Assembly: GCA_020161835.1 (NCBI GenBank)
Contig: JAIUNL010000001.1
Location: forward strand, 434,001 to 498,000
DNA length: 64,000 bases
Reading direction: 5' to 3'
Source of the DNA: Bacteroidota bacterium
Lineage (GTDB): Bacteria > Bacteroidota > JABWAT01
The notes under the pieces were generated by a model. That model ran no database searches, was not told where the DNA came from, and saw only the letters and a list, made by a program, of their open reading frames with translations. Of the stretch, positions 58,540 to 64,000 are shown piece by piece. Numbering within the stretch: position 1 is the stretch's first letter; every line of letters begins with the position of its first letter. A program made the position numbers and the translations under genes.

Positions 58540-58570
58540 TTTGAGATTTTGCTTAATTTGGAGGAGGATT

Positions 58571-58697
58571 TAACCACAGAGTTTCACAGAGTAAGGGACA
58601 AGAGTTACACAGAGTTTTTTATAAAATTTAGTTTAAAAATACGATTTAAACTCTGTGTTTCTCTGTGATTCACTCTGTGAACCTCAGTGGTTAAGAC
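58571..58697. repeat. ACCACAGAG palindrome between hemF and the NTF2-like gene
   Basis: The left arm reads TTAACCACAGAGTTTCACAG followed by ...TTACACAGAG. The right arm reads CTCTGTGTTTCTCTGTGATT and ends CCTCAGTGGTTAA. The right end supplies the stop codon of the 58691 gene. The same blocks form the palindrome at 31083-31346. Confidence 0.8.
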
Positions 58698-59155
58698 TTT
58701 GGTTCTTTTTCCATGAAAGCAACCAGCTGCTGCCTGGCGTTGGATTGAACTTTTTTCTGAAGGAAAGGCGTCCAACCGAGAAGAAGTCCTGTTAAGCCCA
58801 AAGCCTGTCGGCTCCAACGGTAAAAACTGAACTGATCAGTATGCTTGAGTATTTTTCCGTCAAGGAACTCCATCCTGGCAACAATGATATTGTTAACCTT
58901 TCTGCCTGATCTGGAGAAAGTATAATCTGCAATCCATTTTACGGTTGCCTTATCTTCAGACTCAGAAATAATTTCAAATTTTATCGTAAGATCCTTTCCA
59001 CGGGTTACCAGCATTTTCCACATGGCTTTCACTTCTGTGGAGTTTAGATCAGGAAAGGCGGGATCTGAAAATGTTGCCTTATCGTGGTAACACGCCTGCA
59101 TGGTTTTCCAGTCACGGTTTTGAAAAGCAGTGTAAAAAATCCGGGCAAGTGACAT
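58691..59155 (-). CDS. NTF2/SnoaL-like protein
   Basis: The 154-residue protein has the cone-shaped NTF2-like pattern: 'FYTAFQNRDWKTMQACYHDKATFSDPAF' at the N-terminus and 'KWIADYTF...VNNIIVARMEFLDGKILKHTDQFSFYRWSRQALG'. SnoaL-like members are isomerases, hydrolases or binding proteins, and no catalytic set is obvious here. AAAGGA lies before the ATG at 59155. Its last residues (EPKS) and stop codon sit at the edge of the ACCACAGAG palindrome. Confidence 0.82.
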   Translation of the reverse strand: MSLARIFYTAFQNRDWKTMQACYHDKATFSDPAFPDLNSTEVKAMWKMLVTRGKDLTIKFEIISESEDKATVKWIADYTFSRSGRKVNNIIVARMEFLDGKILKHTDQFSFYRWSRQALGLTGLLLGWTPFLQKKVQSNARQQLVAFMEKEPKS

Positions 59156-59218
59156 TTTGTTTTCCTTTCGTTGAGTCAATCATAAAGATTTTGGGTTTCA
59201 ATGGCAAACCCGGGGGAG

Positions 59219-59371
59219 AAGAGACCGCTAAGACCCAAAGACGCAAAGAAAATCAAGTTATAAAAAGGGATTTGGAAATTACATGTTTGAAGCATTGACT
59301 GTCATTCCCGCGAAGGCGGGAATCCAGTATTTTCTCGGAGGGATGGATTCCCGCCTTCGCGGGAATGACAG
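59219..59371. repeat. Repeat-filled spacer with inverted GTCAT stem-loops
   Basis: It contains a CGCTAAGACCCAAAGACGCAAAG block (59224-59246). An inverted pair follows: GTCATTCCCGCGAAGGCGGG..ATCCAGTATTTT (59301-59333) and TGGATTCCCGCCTTCGCGGG..ATGAC (59344-59370). Confidence 0.8.
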
Positions 59372-59482
59372 CTTTAATTACCAGAATGGTTATTCCAAAT
59401 TAAAAAATTTCATTATCTCGGCGTTCTCAGCGTCCCGACGGTCGAATTCTCCCATTTCTTGGATAAAAAAAACTGGTTGCTT

Positions 59483-59490
59483 TATCTTTG
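59483..59490 (+). promoter_or_regulatory. -7 element of the squalene/phytoene synthase operon, predicted leaderless start
   Basis: TATCTTTG is an exact TAnnTTTG match and ends six bases before the ATG at 59497. TTGG at about 59458-59462 is the -33 candidate. There is no Shine-Dalgarno. Confidence 0.55.
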
Positions 59491-59496
59491 CACGAT

Positions 59497-60540
59497 ATGT
59501 CAACCGTTCAAACGCAAACTTACACTCCTGCTGAAGACTTTGCCTGGTGTAAATCCATGCTGCCAAAGGTTTCGAGAACCTTTGCTCTGGTTATTTCAGT
59601 TCTCACCGGCGAAAAGTACAAATCTATTCTGTTGGCCTATCTGCTTTGCCGGATCGCCGATACGATTGAAGATAATGTTTTCCTTCCTGCAGAAAAAAAG
59701 TACCAGATTCTGGAAGATTTCATTTCCAGTTTGAAATCAGGTCTGCCGGCCGACTCAATTACTCTTGCATTTTCGGGACATAAAACCGACGATCCGGATT
59801 CTGACCTGACCTTTCAGGCAGATCGTGTTATCCGCGTTTTTTACACACTTCCCCCCGAAACCCGTGATTGCATCGTTCCCTGGGTTGAAGAAATGGTGCG
59901 GGGAATGAAAAAATTTCAGGCTTTCAGTACACCATCAGAAACGATTACGGCTGTTAAGTCAGTTCAGGAACTCGAAGAATATTGTTACTTTGTTGCCGGA
60001 ACCGTTGGAATCATGCTCACCCGGCTGTTCATCCGGTTTTCACCAACAATTTCGATGGAAAATCAGGAAAAAATGAACCGCCTGGCTGTCTCATTCGGTA
60101 TCGGACTTCAGCTTACCAATATTCTGAAAGATTTCAATGAAGATTTACGCCGGGGCTGGTGTTATCTCCCTGCGGATCTTTTGCAAAAACACGGCATTTC
60201 ACCGGAAGAAATAAAAAATCATCCTGATGACAAACGGGTGGCAGCAGTTGTTGAAGATCTCAGACAAATTGCCCATGCCCACTTAAAAAATGCGCTTGAT
60301 TACACCTTTGCCATTCCCCGTTTTGAACGCCAGCTACGGCTTTTTTGCCTTTGGCCTCTCCACATGGCGAATCAAACTTTGGCCGCAATTACCAGAAAAT
60401 CAGGTCTGTTTACCGGAGGAACGGTAAAAATCTCTCGTGATCAGGTTAAAAACACCGTTCTGAAAACCCAATTTGATTTTTTCAGCAATCACCGCCAGCT
60501 TTCGTTTTTCAATAAGTATTCGTACCCGAGTTTAGTGTGA
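59497..60540 (+). CDS. Squalene/phytoene synthase family protein
   Basis: The 347-residue enzyme joins two prenyl diphosphates head to head. The two aspartate motifs are D55-x3-D59 ('CRIADTIEDN') and D212-x3-D216 ('KDFNEDLRRGWCYLP'). 'PKVSRTFALVI' and 'CYFVAGTVGIMLTRLF' complete the family pattern. The length and C-terminal part are closer to squalene synthases than to short HpnC/HpnD proteins, but the product (squalene or phytoene) is not certain. The ATG at 59497 is chosen over the TTG at 59488, which lies in the promoter. The next gene overlaps its stop codon by four bases. Confidence 0.92.
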   Translation: MSTVQTQTYTPAEDFAWCKSMLPKVSRTFALVISVLTGEKYKSILLAYLLCRIADTIEDNVFLPAEKKYQILEDFISSLKSGLPADSITLAFSGHKTDDPDSDLTFQADRVIRVFYTLPPETRDCIVPWVEEMVRGMKKFQAFSTPSETITAVKSVQELEEYCYFVAGTVGIMLTRLFIRFSPTISMENQEKMNRLAVSFGIGLQLTNILKDFNEDLRRGWCYLPADLLQKHGISPEEIKNHPDDKRVAAVVEDLRQIAHAHLKNALDYTFAIPRFERQLRLFCLWPLHMANQTLAAITRKSGLFTGGTVKISRDQVKNTVLKTQFDFFSNHRQLSFFNKYSYPSLV

Positions 60541-62102
60541 TCAAAGAAGTTGAACTTGCAGTTTCACCTGAGGATGCTGAAAATGACAACCAGATTCGGC
60601 GCCAAATTCTCAATGTACTCAGAGTCCCAGCCGCTGCATTAACCGGTTTCCGTTTATTGAAAAGATCGGTGGATGCGCGAAGCCGTTATCCTGTTTTTCG
60701 GATGAAGTTCAGGGTTTTTGTTAACGAACCGGTTCAGCACAACACAGACTGGCTTCCCGACTACAAAGAAGCCGGGAGAAAATCGGTTATCATCGTTGGA
60801 TTTGGTCCTGCCGGTATGTTTGCTGCCTTGCGGTTGCTTGAAGCCGGAATAAAACCCATTGTGCTGGAACGGGGAAATGACGTTCGTGAACGCCGGAAAG
60901 ATCTTCGGGCAATTCAGCAGTTTGATACGGTTAATCCGGATAGCAATTATTGTTTTGGAGAAGGCGGCGCCGGTGCCTATTCAGACGGGAAGCTCTACAC
61001 CCGCAGCGACAAACGCGGCAATCTGAAAAAAGTGCTCAACGTACTCGTCGGTCATGGTGCATCAGAAGATATTTTGGTTGATGCACATCCGCACATCGGA
61101 TCAAACAAACTTCCCGGCGTAGTTCAATCCATCCGTGAAACCATTATTCAGCATGGCGGATCGGTTCAGTTTAATAACCGGGTAACCGGTTTCATTCTTT
61201 CCGGCAAGAAAATGACAGGGGTGAGAACTCAGGATGGCAAAGAACTCATTGCAGAAGCTGTTATTCTCGCAACCGGACACTCGGCAAGAGATATTTTTTA
61301 TCTGCTGGATGAAAGTCACATCCGGATTGAATCAAAACCTTTTGCACTTGGCGTGAGAATTGAACACCCCCAGGAGCTTATCGACCAGATTCAATATCAT
61401 TGTCCGGGAAAACGGCACCCCAACTTACCCGCAGCGAATTACAGTCTGGTTCATCAGGTTGAAGGACGTGGCGTTTATTCGTTTTGCATGTGTCCAGGCG
61501 GAATCATCATTCCTGCTGCAACGGCTCCCGGTGAAATTGTGGTCAATGGCATGTCGATGAGCCGGCGGGATTCGAAATATGCAAACTCCGGAATGGTTGT
61601 TGCCGTTGATGAAGCAGATTGGTCTTCGTTTGAAAAACATGGCGTCTTTGCCGGACTTGAATTTCAAAAGTCGGTTGAGAAAAACTCCTTCCAGGCTGCA
61701 AACCAGACACAAAAAGCCCCCGCACAACGGATGACCGATTTCCTGGATGGGAAGATATCGTCAACTCTTCCGAAATCTTCCTATATACCCGGACACACCT
61801 CAGCAGACCTGATCCAGGTTTTACCCGGCGAAGTTACTAAACGGCTGAAAGAGGGATTACGTTTTTTTGGTGAGTCTGTAAAAGGATATTTAACCTCAGA
61901 TGCACTTCTTGTTGCAACTGAAAGCCGTACCAGTTCACCCATACGCATTCCACGAAATCCTGAAACGTGCGAACACCCCGAGGTTACCGGACTTTATCCG
62001 TGTGGTGAAGGGGCCGGATATGCTGGCGGAATTGTTTCTGCGGCCATGGATGGTGAACGGTGTGCTGAAGCTTTTCTGGTCAAAACAGGCCAACCGGATT
62101 GA
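60537..62102 (+). CDS. FAD-dependent oxidoreductase (NAD-utilising dehydrogenase-like)
   Basis: The 521-residue protein has an N-terminal ferredoxin-like region, then the FAD Rossmann motif G88-x-G90-PAG ('IIVGFGPAGMFAAL'), 'ERRKDLRAI', 'CFGEGGAGAYSDGKLYTR' and a C-terminal 'YPCGEGAGYAGGIVSAAMDG'. This matches the large group of uncharacterised FAD proteins named after COG2509 (NAD(FAD)-utilising dehydrogenases). The GTG start overlaps the synthase stop (GTGA), so the two are translationally coupled. A role in desaturating or reducing the synthase product is suggested by position, not by motif. Confidence 0.9.
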   Translation: MIKEVELAVSPEDAENDNQIRRQILNVLRVPAAALTGFRLLKRSVDARSRYPVFRMKFRVFVNEPVQHNTDWLPDYKEAGRKSVIIVGFGPAGMFAALRLLEAGIKPIVLERGNDVRERRKDLRAIQQFDTVNPDSNYCFGEGGAGAYSDGKLYTRSDKRGNLKKVLNVLVGHGASEDILVDAHPHIGSNKLPGVVQSIRETIIQHGGSVQFNNRVTGFILSGKKMTGVRTQDGKELIAEAVILATGHSARDIFYLLDESHIRIESKPFALGVRIEHPQELIDQIQYHCPGKRHPNLPAANYSLVHQVEGRGVYSFCMCPGGIIIPAATAPGEIVVNGMSMSRRDSKYANSGMVVAVDEADWSSFEKHGVFAGLEFQKSVEKNSFQAANQTQKAPAQRMTDFLDGKISSTLPKSSYIPGHTSADLIQVLPGEVTKRLKEGLRFFGESVKGYLTSDALLVATESRTSSPIRIPRNPETCEHPEVTGLYPCGEGAGYAGGIVSAAMDGERCAEAFLVKTGQPD

Positions 62103-62482
62103 TGGTTCTCTGATTCTGAGTAGTCCCTAAATATTAATGCTTAATATGTTGATATGCTTTATTTAGTAAAGCTGGTTTATTATTTTTGTACTATTATCAA
62201 AGAATATAACTGCTTTCGAAAAAGTGGAAGAAGAAAATGGAAGTGGAAGTAAAAATATTTTTCAGGTGATAAAAACAGGGTAAAAACGAAAAGTGGAAGT
62301 GGAAGTTAAGTGTTGGGATGTGTTTTTAGTGTGATAGGGACGTATAAGTGGAAGAAAATGGTGGAAGTGTTTTCCCGGAGTTCCATTCCTGTTTGCTGAT
62401 TACCCTTGACAATGAGTTAGAAACGCCGGATTTTTGTTAGTGAAATCGCTTCCATATCAATTTATGAATCAAGGAACGAAAA
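62103..62482. other. Gene-free leader region with repeated GTGGAAG motifs
   Basis: Seven copies of TGGAAG (at about 62225, 62239, 62245, 62294, 62300, 62349 and 62362), most within AAGTGGAAGT, occur in about 145 purine-rich bases. A -7 element TATTTTTG lies at 62181-62188. The transcript would carry a leader of nearly 290 bases before the DUF2934 gene at 62483. No coding frame is convincing. Confidence 0.6.
62181..62188 (+). promoter_or_regulatory. -7 element upstream of the GTGGAAG region
   Basis: TATTTTTG matches TAnnTTTG, with TTTA-rich sequence upstream. Confidence 0.4.
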
Positions 62483-62755
62483 ATGGCAAAGGTTAAGACT
62501 GATACAAAAGTTACCGATAAAAAGTCAAAAACTGATGTAAAAAAAGCTGAACCCAAAAAAACGGCTGCGAAACCAGTTGAAAAGCCAAAGACAGTGAAAC
62601 CAGAGAAATCTGCTGCCGTAAAAGTTTCACATGATCAGATTGCAGCAAAAGCGTATGAAATTTATCTCAGCCGGGATAATCACCCCGGTGATGAGCTCAG
62701 TGATTGGATTAAAGCCGAACAACTTTTAACCGGCAAAAAACCAAAAACGAAATAA
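62483..62755 (+). CDS. DUF2934 protein with lysine-rich N-terminal tail
   Basis: The 90-residue protein has a lysine/alanine/proline-rich tail (about 1-50) like histone H1-type proteins, then a DUF2934 helical unit: 'IAAKAYEIYLSRDNHPGDELSDWIKAEQLL'. The tail suggests nucleic acid binding. The DUF2934 function is unknown. AAGGAACG precedes the ATG. A long purine-rich leader with repeated GTGGAAG motifs lies upstream and a strong terminator follows, so it is expressed alone. Confidence 0.85.
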   Translation: MAKVKTDTKVTDKKSKTDVKKAEPKKTAAKPVEKPKTVKPEKSAAVKVSHDQIAAKAYEIYLSRDNHPGDELSDWIKAEQLLTGKKPKTK

Positions 62756-62809
62756 AAAGAACTTCTCAAAAGATACCTTCCTTAAAACTTCCTTCCATTT
62801 GATTGCGAT

Positions 62810-62846
62810 TAACAGCCTGTATGCAATGTACGGGCTGTTTTTTTTT
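62810..62846 (+). terminator. Terminator of the DUF2934 gene
   Basis: AACAGCC-TGTATGCAATGTACG-GGCTGTT followed by a run of nine T's, with GTA/TAC extending the stem. Confidence 0.92.
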
Positions 62847-62877
62847 ATTTAAATCCCAATCCCTTTTTCAACATCAC

Positions 62878-63741
62878 TCACTTAGACCTGACAACCAGAA
62901 CCGGAATATGAATCTGCCGGATGATGGATTCTGTTGTACTGCCCAAAAGAATTTTACTCAGTCCTGACCGGCCGTGTGTCGTCATGGCAACCAAACCGGG
63001 TTTTGTTGATTGAATATAATCTAGAATGCCTTCAACAGCATCGGTTGACCTGATTTTGACCCATTCAGCTTCAACTCCGCTTTCTTTAAATCCGGCATCA
63101 ATTATTTTCTTGTCATCAGGGTTAAATTCACCGAGATAAGAGGCTTCAAGTGAGTCAACCGCAAGCAGAGTAACAGGGGCCTTTACCTTTTCGCATAAAG
63201 ACAATACCGGTTCAAAAATGTAGAGGGATTCTTTGCTGAAATCAGTTGTTGCAAGAACTCTTTTTGGCGGGAATGGGGGCGTTGTAGCCGGATCTCTCAG
63301 CACCACAACCGGCGTCTGGGCAATGCGGATCACCCGTTCCATTGTTGACCCAAGGAAGAATTTTTCAACTACATTATGAGAATGGGTTGCCATGATAATG
63401 ACATCAAACTTGTTTTCTGCTGCATGGGAGGTAATGGTATCCGCCGATTTGCCATTCATGATTTTTAACGTTAACCGGTTTACTTCTTCTTTTGTAAAGC
63501 CGCTGAGAAGTTTGGCATACTCTTCTTTTGCCCAGTCGTTGATTTCATTTTCAAGTTCGGGGAAAGTAACCACGCCGAACGGATATGAGGAACTGCCAAA
63601 GGGAAGACTGGTTAACTCGTTCACATATAAAACTTCAATACTTCCATTGTCGGCTGAAGCCCAAGAAAAAGCATACCGGATGACGGCGGCCGATTGGGAA
63701 GAGAAGTCAACAGGGACGAGTATTTTCTTGAAAAGTGACAT
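62878..63741 (-). CDS. Universal stress protein, two UspA domains
   Basis: The 287-residue protein has two tandem UspA folds: 'KILVPVDFSSQSAAVIRYAF' opens the first and 'RVLATTDFSKESLYIF' the second. Both end with an ATP-binding-type loop, 'THSHNVVEKFFLGSTME' and 'THGRSGLSKILLGSTTES'. The second loop has the full G-x2-G-x(n)-GS pattern, while the first has lost its first glycine and may not bind ATP. Such tandem Usp proteins respond to starvation and oxidative or metal stress. GGAGG precedes the ATG. Confidence 0.94.
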   Translation of the reverse strand: MSLFKKILVPVDFSSQSAAVIRYAFSWASADNGSIEVLYVNELTSLPFGSSSYPFGVVTFPELENEINDWAKEEYAKLLSGFTKEEVNRLTLKIMNGKSADTITSHAAENKFDVIIMATHSHNVVEKFFLGSTMERVIRIAQTPVVVLRDPATTPPFPPKRVLATTDFSKESLYIFEPVLSLCEKVKAPVTLLAVDSLEASYLGEFNPDDKKIIDAGFKESGVEAEWVKIRSTDAVEGILDYIQSTKPGLVAMTTHGRSGLSKILLGSTTESIIRQIHIPVLVVRSK

Positions 63742-63955
63742 AAAACCTCCAGAAATTCTGTTGATCTGACTTTAGCAAAGAACAAAAAAAAATCGGAACA
63801 ATCAACCCCTGCCGGTGGGTTTTTAAAAGGATCCAAAAGAGTGATTTCTCTCAAAAACGGGTCATTTCGTTCCATCCTGATTGAGAATTTCCTATCTTCA
63901 TCGTCAGAATTTAAATAGTTCAGACGATCAGGAAATTTAAACAGAAAGATTAGAA

Positions 63956-64000
63956 ATGAGTGACAATAAAAACCAGCAGCAATTGAATATTGAACTGGGT
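63956..64000 (+). CDS. DUF3467 family protein, N-terminal fragment (runs off window)
   Basis: Fifteen codons read MSDNKNQQQLNIELG, which is the usual start of DUF3467 proteins, small (about 100 residues) and common in Bacteroidota, of unknown function. The rest lies beyond the window. A weak GAAAGA precedes the ATG and a TATCTTCA -7-like element lies at 63891-63898. Confidence 0.65.
   Translation, partial: MSDNKNQQQLNIELG

Noticed and set aside
59283-59534. Open frame ahead of the squalene/phytoene synthase gene
   Set aside because: It reads through the inverted GTCAT stem-loops and the promoter. There is no ribosome-binding site or family similarity.
1-64000. tRNA, rRNA, prophage or insertion sequence
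   Set aside because: No T-loop consensus in cloverleaf context, no rRNA-like sequence and no integrase, transposase or phage structural gene was seen on either strand.

Overview
The window (about 42-43% G+C by eye) comes from a Gram-negative bacterium of the Bacteroidota/Ignavibacteriota side of the FCB group. Three things point there. A secreted protein at 45383-46180 ends in a NYPNPFNPSTTLSF-type sorting domain. Several genes carry the Bacteroidota-type -7 promoter element TAnnTTTG. The envelope proteins (TonB receptor with a carboxypeptidase-like plug extension, LptD-like protein, propeller-type sensor kinase, many small beta-barrels) are of the usual FCB kinds. The genes are chromosomal housekeeping and envelope genes. 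I see no prophage, integrase, transposase, CRISPR array, rRNA or tRNA.

Layout. 1-10.7 kb: the 5' end of an MDR oxidoreductase, radA, a tandem pair of AT-rich secreted proteins, three tandem paralogous lipoproteins each followed by its own near-identical terminator, a sialate O-acetylesterase, then a DUF1338 protein, a flavodoxin-reductase-like enzyme and a DUF6526 protein. 10.9-18.2 kb (minus strand): MOT1-type transporter, pRiA4b ORF-3-like protein, a large periplasmic-propeller histidine kinase and a TonB-dependent receptor. 18.4-28.7 kb: SMP-30 and LamG lipoproteins, tgt, a porin/FMN-binding/4-TM/ApbE cluster behind paired metalloregulator-like palindromes, an outer-membrane barrel, a small GIY-YIG-like protein and an Smr protein. 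28.8-36.1 kb (minus): nhaA and the run hemB-anmK-thiL-moaA-moaC-mog (haem, muropeptide recycling, thiamine, molybdenum cofactor). 36.2-46.2 kb: barrel protein, M14 carboxypeptidase and GH13 amylase, a VapBC-type toxin-antitoxin pair, fumC, three tandem paralogous barrels with a frameshifted mini-gene between them, and the sorting-domain protein. 46.3-54 kb (minus): a compact rarA-ROK kinase-dinB-lptD-phosphatase-serB operon. 54-64 kb: an uncharacterised 600-residue protein, a propeller-like protein, hemF, an NTF2-like protein, a squalene/phytoene synthase translationally coupled to an FAD oxidoreductase, a DUF2934 protein, a two-domain universal stress protein and the start of a DUF3467 gene.

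The most unusual property is between the genes. The spacers are built from a small set of repeated modules: tandem seven-base repeats (variations on GGTNANN) that very often contain or abut stop codons; stem-loops sharing GTCAT...CCAGTATTTT flanks but with exchanged stems; a triple-hairpin element of about 95 bp; and long palindromes made of ACCACAGAG/CTCGCAAAG blocks, one of which supplies the end of moaC. These are direct readings of the sequence. Their function is unknown.
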